A stretch of 64,000 nt of DNA from Icerya purchasi. Lineage: Eukaryota > Arthropoda > Insecta > Hemiptera > Monophlebidae. Of the stretch, positions 13,026 to 24,517 are shown in pieces. The translations under genes were made by a program, and so were the position numbers. Location: assembly GCA_039619475.1 (NCBI GenBank), contig CM077115.1, forward strand, positions 513,194,815 to 513,258,814. The letters are read 5' to 3'. Below the pieces are notes generated by a model that did not search any database, had not been told where the DNA came from, and saw only the letters and a program-made list of their open reading frames with translations. How positions within the stretch are numbered: position 1 is the stretch's first letter; each line of letters begins with the position of its first letter.

Positions 13026-13033
13026 ATGCCAAT

Positions 13034-13470
13034 GGACATCGGCATCGTTCTTATTTCGAAAACTTGGCCCCCTCGATCGAACATGGATTTTTGTTAGCGG
13101 AAACTTTAAAGTGTCATCAGATGCAATCATTATGACGGCTACGGTGATCAGCAACTTTCATTAGGAATTGTATTCTCTTTCATTCTCACTTCATTTTCCT
13201 CAATCGCTTTCACGCTTTCTTCAGACATTGTTGACATGTTTATTCCTTCGTAATCGGGCTCGTCCTCTTAATTTCCATTTACGCTCTACCCTTCACTATA
13301 AACAGCGCTGATTTCCTCTACATTCGTCCTATTAAATGTCCTTGGTTGACGAGGGTAAAAAAAAATTTGATTTTTTTGACGTGAAACGTCTTGAAAATCG
13401 CTTGTGAAACGAAATAGTGAAACAAAATTGCGCAAACGCAACGACTATTATTTTTCACCGCATATACATA
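13034..13470. other. no recognisable gene
   Basis: Short, unrecognised ORFs only. The sequence leads into the repeat unit that begins near 13471. Confidence 0.5.
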
Positions 13471-13899
13471 TTTATATATATATAAACTCGGCCATTTTGG
13501 CCTCGCAAGGGGCTGTGCCCCTTGACCCCTCTTGCTTTCATTTCTGTCTCTTTCTCTTCTATTCTTTGTATAAAATGATCAAAATTTACAACGTAATTCT
13601 TACTGGCATCAACACAAAAAAAATAACATAATCACAAAAATCCTATCCTAACATTTAACTTTCATTATATAAAATTAATTCATTTTTTCGTTATATTTTT
13701 CGTTATATTTTTCATTACATTTTCGTTACATATTTTGTTACATAATATTGTGACATTTGTAAAATAACAATTACAAAAATTCTATAAAATATAACAAACG
13801 TTACATAAAATTGGGACATTTTTTTGGGACATTTTGCGTTACGTAAAATTGGGACATTTTTTCGAGGGGGGTAGCCTAAGAATTACGTTGTAATTAATA
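13471..13899 (+). repeat. repeat unit, copy 1 (left of Helitron)
   Basis: The unit starts TTTATATATATATAAACTCGG, continues through CCATTTTGG, GCAAGGGGCTGTGCCCCTTG and TACAACGTAATTCT, and ends GAATTACGTTGTAATTAATA. The same order appears at 32606-33520. Inside, TTACAACGTAATTCT (about 13586) and AGAATTACGTTGTAA (about 13879) form an inverted repeat, so a small inverted-repeat element may be embedded. Tandem variants of CGTTATATTTTT occur at about 13690-13750. Family unidentified. Confidence 0.75.
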
Positions 13900-14310
13900 T
13901 CTTTATGTATATAATTCTTCTGTGCGCGTGTTTGTGACTGAACTCCTCCTAAACGGCTGGACCGATTTTGATGAAATTTTTTGTGTGTGTTCAAGTGGAT
14001 TCAAGAATGGTTTAGATTCACAATTCGGTCCACTAGACGAAATATGAGGGTTTTAAATAGTTGAGATGAGACCAGGGGCACATAAATGTATACGGGACGA
14101 ATAAAAAGAAATTAACAAAAAATTAATTTTTATAAAATTATAAATAAAATGATTACCACGGTAAAAATAAACTAAACCTAAAAATTTAAATAAAATGATT
14201 ACAGTAGTGTATAAATGTTTGAGCTGGGCCAGTTTCCCCCGATTTCCCCCGGGGGTAGGTACCCCGAGTGTCCAGGTTTCCCCCAATTTTCCAGGGCAGC
14301 TGCTGAAATT

Positions 14311-14600
14311 TCACCCCAAATTCTCATCCAGGTGCTCAAAACTCACCCCAATTTGTGTCCAGATGTCCAAAATTCACCCAAATTTATGTCCAGGTGCTAA
14401 AAATTAACCCCATTTTCTCTTTTAGAGCCCAAAGTTACCCCAATTTATGTCCATGCGATCAAATTTAACCCAAGTCCCCCCCCCCCCATTTTCCTGGACA
14501 GTTCCCCTAATTCGATCCCTAATTCCCATCAAGGTAGACAAAATCCACCCCAATTAGTGTACAGGTGCTGAAAGTTCACCCCAATTTGTATCCATATGGT
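14311..14600. repeat. subterminal 30-32 bp repeats, left arm
   Basis: The pattern TCACCCCAATTT, TGTCCAGGTGCT, AAAA recurs with variation near 14311, 14343, 14374, 14405, 14435 and 14465, then more loosely to about 14600. Spacing is 30-32 bp. Such arrays just inside the ends are common binding sites for transposases in several DNA transposon groups. A binding role here is inference. Confidence 0.8.
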
Positions 14601-15433
14601 TAAAATTCACCCATGTTTCCCCAAAATTTCTTCAAATTTTCCCGATTCCCCGTTCATACTGTTATCTGTAAATGCGCTCGCACCGTTTCCACGCATATAT
14701 TCAACATAGCATTAGCCGCCATGAAAGTGTACTCGCTTTCCTATACCCGCGCCTTCTATCATCATGTGTATGTATTATACATGACTCTGTGTGTAATATA
14801 TGTAGCATACTTTTTAATTTTCATTTTTCGAGGTTGGGAGGGGTAAAATTTTGCCGGAGTGATAAAAACGTTTGAATCTCAACACTTAGAACCCAAAATT
14901 TAATGGAATTTTCCGAGTCGTGCTCCGTTCCAGCATTTTTTTTTTCAAAAAATTTTATTTTTAAAGAAAATATTCGATTGTTCAATCAGTCGAATGAGAG
15001 CGGGCGAGTGTGCTGCTACGGGATGTATTATGTAAGCGCGAGCGCGGCTGTAATGGTAATATTTAAATGTTCCAGCAACTAGTTGAAACTGTCACCAGGT
15101 GAGGTGAATTCCAGTCGTTTGTTCGAAATTAACCAGCCGATCATCTATGCTCACTCTCACACGCCACCGATAGAAACCTGTTCACGATCGCTACACGTTC
15201 ACACACGCACACATATACACCGCCACCTGATATATATTTTTCGTCTTTTTCCGCTTCCGATCTTATACTTAATCCATTGATATTTTTTTATTTTTATTTT
15301 TACGTATTCTCTGTTCATTGCAAAAGCACACCGTCCATTCTTGCACACATATCAAGCATTGAGTTAACCTGTACAAAGGTACACTGTACTATTCCATGCA
15401 CGCTCCGTCACCACCGAAATAAACACCGCGATA

Positions 15434-15468
<35 letters not shown>
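15434..15468. repeat. (CA)n microsatellite, left arm
   Basis: About 17 CA dinucleotides with a single T interruption, just outside the decayed 180 bp repeats. The mirror copy is at about 29890-29924. Confidence 0.9.
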
Positions 15469-15469
<1 letters not shown>

Positions 15470-15479
15470 ACCACCACTT

Positions 15480-16200
15480 CGTACATATTTTATTTTCGAG
15501 TCAAAATATTATAGAATTAGCCTAACTATATTTTTCTTTTACGCTTCTGTTTATTTCTTCTGTTTTGTTTCTCCGATTCTAAAAATTAATCTGTCAATGT
15601 ATTAGCCACTCTTTCATTCGCACATAATGTTCCCTCGCACTCATCTGCTACCAGTAGTTCTCTTGTCGTTCATAATAACTTTTTCAAGTCTAATATTATA
15701 GAATCAGCCTAATTATATTTTTTTTCGCTTCCAATCATTTCCTCCGTCCGTTGATAATTTTCTTATTTTATTTTTTCTCAGGTTCTAAAAATAAATCCAT
15801 TGATATCTTCACTAGTATGATTACGTAAACATCTTCTAACGGTATTCCTCATATTGTTCATAATAATTTTTCATGTCTATGTATTATGGAATTAGTCTAA
15901 AATATATTTTTTCCCCTCTAAAGTCTTTTTCCAATCGTAAGTATTCAAAAATTAATTCGAGTATATTTTTATTTAACGCTGTTTCATATTTTCCCTCTCC
16001 CCTATCCACCCTACACAAACTTAAATTCTTTTCTATTATTTTTCATGAGTACATCCTCCCCCCCCCCCCCCTGAAACTACGGTGAATCCATACCATTCAT
16101 TCCCACGCATCCATCTGCTAACAATGATTTTCTCATCATTCATAATAATTTTTTTCGAATCTGTTAGTTTAAGATTATTTCATTTTTTTCAAACTCTAAA
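15480..16200. repeat. decayed ~180-190 bp repeats, outer side of ORF
   Basis: The phrase ATTATAGAATTAGCCTAA or a variant (GAATCAGCCTAA, GGAATTAGTCTAA) recurs near 15508, 15690 and 15883. Each is followed by a TATATTTTT run, a TTCTAAAAATTAAT-like block and a TTCATAATAA block. The copies are about 180-190 bp apart. The mirror lies at about 29158-29878. Confidence 0.7.
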
Positions 16201-16688
16201 TATATTTTTTTTTTCTCAATATCTTCCATATTTTCCCCCAATATGTCCGCATACGCTCATAATTCAAAGGTACTCTGCTTATTTCCTTGCATGAATGTTG
16301 CTATGTCGTTGATTTCGATCTTGTGTCAAGGTCATCGAGTCTGCCCGGATCTTCTCCTTCATATCTTTTGTAGAAAAACCGGTTGACATGTACACACCTA
16401 CACACAAACACCCATAACCTAAAGATCACCTGTAAATTTCGTTCATTTGCGTATGCAACCAGCTTTCACCAAAGGAATGTGGTTTTTCTGGTGCAACCCG
16501 CCCTCTTCAAAGACATGCATCGAGCTAGAATCTCGAAAGGATCTGTTCAGGCAGTCAGTATTAGTGTTACATTAAACGTGTAGAATTTGTTGAAGCTGTG
16601 TTCTTCACGCATTAATAAAAGTTTGCTCTAACATTAAAAGTAATAATTTTCTACATTCTTAGTAAAAAGTTAAAAATATTATTCAAAC

Positions 16689-17537
16689 ATGAATAACAAT
16701 ACCGATTCGATTGATATTAAAGTCGACGAATTTATTCAGAATTCATTTTCGAGTGATAGTGTCTCGCATACAACTTCATCACCTCAATCACAGCAATCAG
16801 ATGATGGTTATACAGCAGAAGGATCAACATCTTCTGTACATAATATCATTGGTCCTGTATTATTATCAGAACAAGCAGATATAGCGGAATATTTTGTAGA
16901 TATCAGCATCCATATAGATTGTGATTATGGTTTTCGAGTAACCGAACTAGCAATGATTGATATGTCTGGCGGAAAGTGTTTGCATACACTGTATAAGCCA
17001 AGCAGAGCATGGCATTCATCAAAAACGCCACATTTACAATGTTCTTCGATGAGTCATCACTTGAAAAATCCTTCATTATTTCCCTGTCGGGAAGAAACAT
17101 TTATGGCACGCGATATATTCACGATAATATCTCAAAAACCGAGAGCTCGCATATATATTTTAACGGTATATGCTAAACTTATACTAATGGAACTTAACGA
17201 AAAGTCTGAATTGTTGAGTGATTTAGACTATGGAATCGTTAATATGGATAAAGTCTTTCGACTACATAGTATTGAGAATCTACATGAAGAGTATTTTGAT
17301 ATAAGCAATTTGATAACCTGTAAACATCATAATGAGAATGATAGTTTTCATTGTGCAGCGAAAAACGTTATGGTAATGAAGGCCTGGTACGATCATGTTT
17401 TCCATCCGCTGAAGCTTATGAATAATCTCAATATAAATGATTTAAGTCAGTTGTTCATTACAGCCACCAAAGAAATGATAATTACATTATTTCCAAGTTG
17501 TGTTGGAGACATTTATGCATTTCTACAGATAGATTAA
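16689..17537 (+). CDS. 282-residue protein, possible degenerate DEDDh exonuclease
   Basis: This is the longest ORF in the palindrome and is repeated identically in the other arm. The start has AAC before ATG, a reasonable eukaryotic context. The first 55 residues are Ser/Thr/Gln-rich and likely disordered. Residues 68-92 (YFVDIS then VTELAMIDM) resemble the first exonuclease block of DEDDh enzymes, with D71 kept but Ser at 73 where Glu is expected. Residues 221-226 (HCAAKN) resemble the H-x-A-x-x-D block with Asn in place of Asp. C211, H213, H214, H221 and C222 form a Cys/His-rich patch. If the resemblance is real, the catalytic site is damaged or strongly diverged. There is no signal peptide or membrane segment. 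The reading frame appears to continue in another frame past the stop. The family is not firmly identified. Confidence 0.55.
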   Translation: MNNNTDSIDIKVDEFIQNSFSSDSVSHTTSSPQSQQSDDGYTAEGSTSSVHNIIGPVLLSEQADIAEYFVDISIHIDCDYGFRVTELAMIDMSGGKCLHTLYKPSRAWHSSKTPHLQCSSMSHHLKNPSLFPCREETFMARDIFTIISQKPRARIYILTVYAKLILMELNEKSELLSDLDYGIVNMDKVFRLHSIENLHEEYFDISNLITCKHHNENDSFHCAAKNVMVMKAWYDHVFHPLKLMNNLNINDLSQLFITATKEMIITLFPSCVGDIYAFLQID

Positions 17538-17824
17538 AACCGGATGATATGATAAAATCACTTCTACCATGTTACGAGCATGAGCATGATGAAGAATTCG
17601 TCTATGAGGTGTGTTGATCAATAGAGCAACAGGTAGAAAACCTAGTAGTTTACGAGACACAGCATGTTCAAAGAAAAAAAACGAACTAGCACAAGCAGAT
17701 CAGAGTTGCAACATACGAGTGGGAGATATATTCTCGAGAACAACAGCTTGATTATAAAAAACGTCGAAGATACATGTTTCTATCTGTGAACAATTATCAC
17801 ATCAAACATAAAAAGGTTGACTAA
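17523..17824 (+). pseudogene. out-of-frame continuation of the 282-residue protein
   Basis: Shifting frame just before the stop at 17535 keeps a protein-like reading: RLKPDDMIKSLLPCYEHEH to a stop at 17615. A further protein-like segment in other frames (RKPSSLRDTAC near 17640; SREQQLDYKKRRRYMFLS near 17735) ends at a stop at 17822. This suggests the original protein was longer by up to about 95 residues and has been broken by frameshifts, or that an unrecognised intron is involved. Confidence 0.45.
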
Positions 17825-17919
17825 AAGATTATTATTTTCTTTTTTCGTTCATTCTCGCCACTATTACCACTGGCGCCCCCACTGTCAAGACCTCTAAACA
17901 TACATTACTAACCTCGCCA

Positions 17920-19080
17920 ACACTATAATATTTTTTCTCTGTGTTACTAAATTAACCCAACTATATTTTTATTCATTTGTTACACAAACATTTGTTCAAA
18001 TCTTTTGTAATATATCGTACATACATTTATAGCCCACAGACACTACTTGCTTCATTACCACGAATACATCTCTTTCATGGTCACTTATCATAACATAGTT
18101 TTTCCTGAAATTGTAAAAAAATTCTCTTCGTTCCATTCTTCCAAGTTTTCCAAATTTCAAATCATGCATAATTATTTAAGAATCAAATTAAGTATATTTT
18201 ATCATTTCCAAAAAATTAATCATCTCTGTACAAGGCATTAACTCATTTTTCAAAACAAACATATTATTTTTTTAATCTATCATACATATCATTTTTATCA
18301 TTCAAATTTTTTTCTGAATTCACAAATAGTTAACCTATAGAAAACATATTATTGTAAACATACATGACGAAGTCACTCCTCATAATTACATCATGAATTC
18401 ATTTTTTTTTTCATTTTTTTTTTTTTTACCATCATGAAATTGTAGTAGTGTTTTTAATTTTTTTATTTTCCATACATGACAAAAGCAATACAATCACGAC
18501 ATCTATGAATACACACCATATGCTTCCAATAACCTATCATGCATTTTTTTAAATTAGTCCAAGCATACTATTTTTTCAATAACAAAGCCGATCATACATA
18601 ATTTTTTCTTCTATATAATCACTAATCTATGAAAACACTTGATTCGTTATACTCATACTGTAGCAACCACTCCTTTTCCCTCACGCTAACAAACTTCAAA
18701 ATTTAATAATATAACACGAAATTAATCTAAATATCTGTTCATGCTATTAAAATTAATATATCAATCTTTACATTCCTTTTGTACATTTCTGAAAAAATCC
18801 TACAACATGTTTTAAAATTAATCGAAGTATACTATTTTATTACCTAAAATCAATTATTCTCTCATACAGTTTTTTCCAATCATCCATAATGTTTTTTCTG
18901 TATTGTCATTATTACAAAGTCATACAAAACAACAACACATTTTTAATCATAATGAATCCTTCATTCCATTCCGTTCATGCTATATACCATTATCATTCAT
19001 TTCAACGTTATGAAATTAGTCTAAATATACATTCATGCTAGCAAAGTTATTATCTCACCCTTTGCATTGTCCCAAGATGA
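17920..19080. repeat. decayed repeats, inner side of ORF
   Basis: The phrase AAATTAGTCTAAATATA and variants (AAATTAAGTATATTTT, AATTAGTCCAAGCATACT, AAATTAATCTAAATAT, AATTAATCGAAGTATACT) recur every 160-190 bp between about 17950 and 19030. They are often preceded by a CATCATG or ATCATAC block. They resemble the repeats on the outer side of the ORF, so the gene appears to sit inside one old satellite-like field. Confidence 0.6.
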
Positions 19081-19699
19081 TTTATTTGACATTTTTTCTT
19101 TAAATTTCCCTCATACTATTATTTTTGAAATGTAGGATGATGACTATGATTAGAATTCATGATTATGAAGAGAGAGATGCATGGTGAAATTGTATTGTCA
19201 TTATATGCGAGATGATGTGTGTTTGTGGGTGAGTATGGATGCATGTAAAATATATGAGTGTGTTAGTAGAAAACATCCGTTCATGCGTGAACACAGGTAC
19301 AGATACAGTTATAGAATGAGAGAGGTAAAAATATATATTTTGTTATGTTTGATATGTGCATGATAAAGAGGTTAACAAAGAATAATCACATTACCCTCAC
19401 AACTTAGACATTGAGTTTTACCTTTGCAATATTTTAGATGTAAAAGCAGTGACATTGACATGTGGTAAACGTTTTCATCACTTTTGACTAATTATAACCA
19501 ATTTTCCAACATTTCTCTTCGTTTTTCCTACATTTTAATACTTTTACACCGTTTCAGTCAATTTTTGCTATTTAATGCCATTTTTTCCAGTGTTTTTACC
19601 ACCTTTCTCACAATTTTCATCATTCTTTCATCATCTTTGTTAGGTTTTTTCTTACAACTCTTTAATATTTCGATCGTTGCTAGTGATAACCATCATTAT

Positions 19700-20128
19700 T
19701 TATGCTTTCAATCCTTCCACTTCAGCAATGCACACATACAGCTTAGCAATCGCCGCAGCCATTGAACGTTGTAGGACTGCAATCGTGATCTCCATTTGAT
19801 TATTGGGATTTAAAAGTCACATCTTTGAACGCTTGATCTAATGCATCAACATGATTTTTTTTGTATTCGCCCACCTGCTGCTGGAGGTTCCACTTAATAT
19901 TCTCAACAGACTATCATACAGTCGTTTAACAAGAGAATCTGTAAGACCCGAGACATTTACTTAACGTTTTCCCAACACATTTACAGACATACCCTGTACA
20001 CTAAGGAAATCTTTAAACATCTCTGTAACCATTCCTTTTAAGCTGGCGGGAGCAAGGAACTCCTATAAACGTTTATCAATCAGCACTTCATCGTTCATCG
20101 CCCTGGTTTCACTCGCCGTTGCACAGAC
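19700..20128 (-). pseudogene. decayed coding sequence facing the 282-residue ORF, left arm
   Basis: On the minus strand a reading of roughly 140 codons is protein-like but broken by stops and at least two frameshifts. Segments include NDEVLIDKRL, EFLAPASLKGMVTEMFKDFL, VKRLYDSLLRILSG, then VGEYKKNHVDALDQAFKDV, then ITIAVLQRSMAAAIAKLYV. Heptad-like patterns suggest helical or coiled-coil structure. GC content is higher than in the neighbouring repeat DNA. I do not recognise a family. It converges toward the 282-residue ORF within the same arm. Confidence 0.4.
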
Positions 20129-20214
20129 ATGTAATAAACATTTTCTTCTTTTACAATTTTCTTATGCTATAACACTATTACATCATTTTTCCTCGTTTCT
20201 AACTAATTGTAACC

Positions 20215-20710
20215 AGTTTTCCATTATTTCTTAGCATGTTCTTCTGTTTAGGACCTTTTGCGCTATTTTTTCATCAATTTATGTTATTTCACATCGTTTT
20301 TCTGGTGATTTTAGTGCCTTTCACACAATTTTACTAATTATTTTCGACTATTTCTTAGCATGTTCTTCTGTTTAGGACCTTTTGCGCTATTTTTTCATCA
20401 ATTTATGTTATTTCACATCGTTTTTCTGGTGATTTTAGTGCCTTTCACACAATTTTACTAATTATTTTCGACTATTTCTTAACATGTTCTTCTGTTTTAG
20501 GTCCTTTTTGCACTATTTTTTCATCAATTTATGTTATTTCACATCGTTTTTCTGGTGATTTTAGTGCCTTTCACACAATTTTACTAATTATTTTCGACTA
20601 TTTCTTAACATGTTCTTCTGTTTTAGGTCCTTTTTGCACTATTTTTTCATCAATTTATGTTATTTCACATCGTTTTTCTAGTGTTTTACTACCTTTCACA
20701 CAATTTTACT
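20215..20710. repeat. 124-126 bp tandem array, four units (left)
   Basis: The phrase CATGTTCTTCTGTTT marks four units, near 20228, 20359, 20483 and 20609. Units of the first type (TTTAGGACCTTTTGCGC) are about 124 bp and of the second type (TTTTAGGTCCTTTTTGCAC) about 126 bp. A more diverged unit occurs at 19484-19620 upstream. Confidence 0.92.
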
Positions 20711-20729
20711 CAATTTTTCCCCATCTTTG

Positions 20730-22339
20730 AAGATTTTTTTTTTCATTTATCTCATACATTATATCTCCGAATGTGACGATTAGCTATCCTTTTAAGTACA
20801 TTTTTTTAATTCGATATAAGTGAGGAGTACTTTTCAGGTCGACATGTATACTTCATGATATGACATTCAATTCATTATTAATCTATGTTTCAACAGGTTT
20901 GTGGTCGGTTGTTGGAGGTTTACAGAACTTTCTGTTGCATTGCTTATAGTATAATGGTTCTTGTGTGCTAGTGAGATGATGGTGTTTTGTGGGGAATAAT
21001 AAACATGGGAAAGAGAAGGAGTGCGCCCCATCAAGCAGGGGGGAGTGATGCTTCGTAATTAACTTGGGTATTGCGCGCATTGCATGGCAGTTATAATATG
21101 CTCGAGCAAAAATTAGTCGCTGTACTCGCATGGTGTTCATGTTATTCATTAAATGTTCACACTGAGAGATGCAATGGGCTCATCGACAGATGGATCCATG
21201 CTATCATTTCGATTTTTATAATTGTAATCTGCACTGAGCATGTATGTATTACAACGAACCCATCAACTCTGTTACAGATGGTAATGTTTGAGGATAGATA
21301 GTGAAACGTTCATTAGAACATGAATGTGTATACAAAGTGTTGTTACATCACATGTATGTCATCAAATTAACTAAAATGTTGCGTTTATAGTAAAAAAAGA
21401 AATGAGGGTTTTTCCCTAAGAGGGCGACTATAATAAAATTGATGCGATTTTAGATGGAAATGGGAGTATTTTACAGTAAAAACGCTGTTTTGCACCTAAA
21501 TGGTGAATATTCTGGAGGTTAAACGGCATTTTTCACACAAAATTTGATGTTTTTTTATAAATGTGGCTATTTTACTCCTACATGGAGTAATTTCTGCATG
21601 AGGAGTACTTTTTGGACTGACATGTATACTTCTTGATGTGGTATTCATTTCATTCTGAAGCTATGTTTGAACAGCTTTGTAAATGGTTGGGGGGGGGGGG
21701 GGAAGTTTACAGAACTTTTCTGCTGCATCAGTTATAAGATAATAGTTTTTATATGCTAGTGAGATGAAGGTATTTGGTTAGGAATAATAAATATGGGTAA
21801 GAGGTGGAGTGCATCCCAGTCAAGCATGGGAGAGTATTGTTTGGGAATTAACTCCATTATTTGCACACATTGCAATACAATTATAATCAGTTTGGTCAAA
21901 ATTACTTGTTATATTTCGTTCATGTTATACATTAAACATTCACACTGAGAAACGGACTGGACTCTTCGACATCAAGGTCCATGCGATCATTACACTTTTT
22001 TTCAACAATTTGTGACGTTTCATACTATTTTTTAATGTTTTGAACGGCTCTTATGATGTATTTCAGCACATTTTCACAGGTACAAAGTTCGTAATGCGAA
22101 ATAATTTGAATTATTTCGACAGTCTTTACACACAAATAAAATACTATACCATTAACACACTCAACATGAAACAAATCATTACAAATAGAAATAAACAACG
22201 AAATTGCTCAGAAATTTTAATGAAATTCAAGAAGCATAGTGTATATGAAAATGAATATATTCTTTAAATCAACACTCCAAACTTGCAGTTTCAGAATTAT
22301 ATCAGAACCTGACTAAGAACTCCGTTGTTCCTTTTGCTG
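20730..22339. other. inner part of left arm, no recognisable gene
   Basis: ORFs of 75-88 codons (for example 22040-22267 on the plus strand) have no recognisable domain, and all recur identically in the right arm. Two paragraphs, about 20829-21190 and about 21599-21960, are diverged copies of each other (shared GAGGAGTACTTTT, ATGTATACTTC, CACACTGAGA), a direct duplication with a period of about 770 bp. Confidence 0.6.
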
Positions 22340-22890
22340 TATATATACATATATAATCATATATTATTAAATTATACATATAACTACATATGTACATATA
22401 TATATCTAAATATATACATATATATCTACATATATACACATATATATCTACATATATACACATATATATCTACATAAATACATATATATCTACATAAATA
22501 CATATATATCTACATATATACATACATATATCTACATATATACACATATATATCTACATATATACACATATATATCTACATATATACATATATATCTACA
22601 TATATATCTACATATATACATATATATCTACATATATACACATATATATCTACATAAATACATACATATCTACATATATACATACATATATCTACATATA
22701 TACACATATATATCTACATAAATACATATATATATCTACATATATACATACATATATCTACATATATACACATATATATCTACATAAATACATATATATA
22801 TCTACATATATACATAAATATATCTACATATATACACATATATATTTAAATAAATACATATATATATCTACATATATATACATATATATG
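22340..22890. repeat. AT-rich central loop of TATATCTACATA repeats
   Basis: The 551 bp spacer between the arms consists of alternating TATATCTACATATATACACA-type units with TAAATACA variants, forming a higher-order pattern of about 40 bp. It contains no ORF. Directly repeated within itself and flanked by perfect inverted arms, it would form the loop of a giant hairpin. It could be a replication or breakage point; that is inference. Confidence 0.9.
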
Positions 22891-24517
22891 CAGCAAAAGG
22901 AACAACGGAGTTCTTAGTCAGGTTCTGATATAATTCTGAAACTGCAAGTTTGGAGTGTTGATTTAAAGAATATATTCATTTTCATATACACTATGCTTCT
23001 TGAATTTCATTAAAATTTCTGAGCAATTTCGTTGTTTATTTCTATTTGTAATGATTTGTTTCATGTTGAGTGTGTTAATGGTATAGTATTTTATTTGTGT
23101 GTAAAGACTGTCGAAATAATTCAAATTATTTCGCATTACGAACTTTGTACCTGTGAAAATGTGCTGAAATACATCATAAGAGCCGTTCAAAACATTAAAA
23201 AATAGTATGAAACGTCACAAATTGTTGAAAAAAAGTGTAATGATCGCATGGACCTTGATGTCGAAGAGTCCAGTCCGTTTCTCAGTGTGAATGTTTAATG
23301 TATAACATGAACGAAATATAACAAGTAATTTTGACCAAACTGATTATAATTGTATTGCAATGTGTGCAAATAATGGAGTTAATTCCCAAACAATACTCTC
23401 CCATGCTTGACTGGGATGCACTCCACCTCTTACCCATATTTATTATTCCTAACCAAATACCTTCATCTCACTAGCATATAAAAACTATTATCTTATAACT
23501 GATGCAGCAGAAAAGTTCTGTAAACTTCCCCCCCCCCCCAACCATTTACAAAGCTGTTCAAACATAGCTTCAGAATGAAATGAATACCACATCAAGAAGT
23601 ATACATGTCAGTCCAAAAAGTACTCCTCATGCAGAAATTACTCCATGTAGGAGTAAAATAGCCACATTTATAAAAAAACATCAAATTTTGTGTGAAAAAT
23701 GCCGTTTAACCTCCAGAATATTCACCATTTAGGTGCAAAACAGCGTTTTTACTGTAAAATACTCCCATTTCCATCTAAAATCGCATCAATTTTATTATAG
23801 TCGCCCTCTTAGGGAAAAACCCTCATTTCTTTTTTTACTATAAACGCAACATTTTAGTTAATTTGATGACATACATGTGATGTAACAACACTTTGTATAC
23901 ACATTCATGTTCTAATGAACGTTTCACTATCTATCCTCAAACATTACCATCTGTAACAGAGTTGATGGGTTCGTTGTAATACATACATGCTCAGTGCAGA
24001 TTACAATTATAAAAATCGAAATGATAGCATGGATCCATCTGTCGATGAGCCCATTGCATCTCTCAGTGTGAACATTTAATGAATAACATGAACACCATGC
24101 GAGTACAGCGACTAATTTTTGCTCGAGCATATTATAACTGCCATGCAATGCGCGCAATACCCAAGTTAATTACGAAGCATCACTCCCCCCTGCTTGATGG
24201 GGCGCACTCCTTCTCTTTCCCATGTTTATTATTCCCCACAAAACACCATCATCTCACTAGCACACAAGAACCATTATACTATAAGCAATGCAACAGAAAG
24301 TTCTGTAAACCTCCAACAACCGACCACAAACCTGTTGAAACATAGATTAATAATGAATTGAATGTCATATCATGAAGTATACATGTCGACCTGAAAAGTA
24401 CTCCTCACTTATATCGAATTAAAAAAATGTACTTAAAAGGATAGCTAATCGTCACATTCGGAGATATAATGTATGAGATAAATGAAAAAAAAAATCTTCA
24501 AAGATGGGGAAAAATTG

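Larger units (their letters stand above)
14202..22339 (+). repeat. left arm of the palindrome
   Basis: The 8,138 bp arm matches the reverse complement of 22891-31156. Paired coordinates sum to 45358 in the outer part, 45354 after a C-tract (14 versus 18 bases, 16058-16071 versus 29283-29300), 45228 after a tandem array with one extra unit in the right arm, and 45230 after a G-tract. These sums account for all net length differences I found. Order from the outer end: subterminal repeats, (CA)n, decayed 180 bp repeats, the 282-codon ORF, more decayed repeats, an antisense coding relic, a 124-126 bp tandem array, then unannotated sequence to the loop. Confidence 0.95.

Noticed and set aside
14195..14407. 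Overlapping Pro-rich ORFs at the palindrome end
   Set aside because: They lie in the C-rich subterminal repeats and reflect repeat composition.
15083..16583. Short ORFs in the palindrome arms, including one with a Thr-His repeat and the 141-codon frame at 29060-29485
   Set aside because: They arise from a CA microsatellite, a poly-C/G tract and decayed repeats. The 141-codon frame exists only because the tract is 4 bases longer in the right arm.
22340..22890. CRISPR-like array in the central loop
   Set aside because: The units have no unique spacers; it is a simple AT-rich satellite in eukaryotic DNA.
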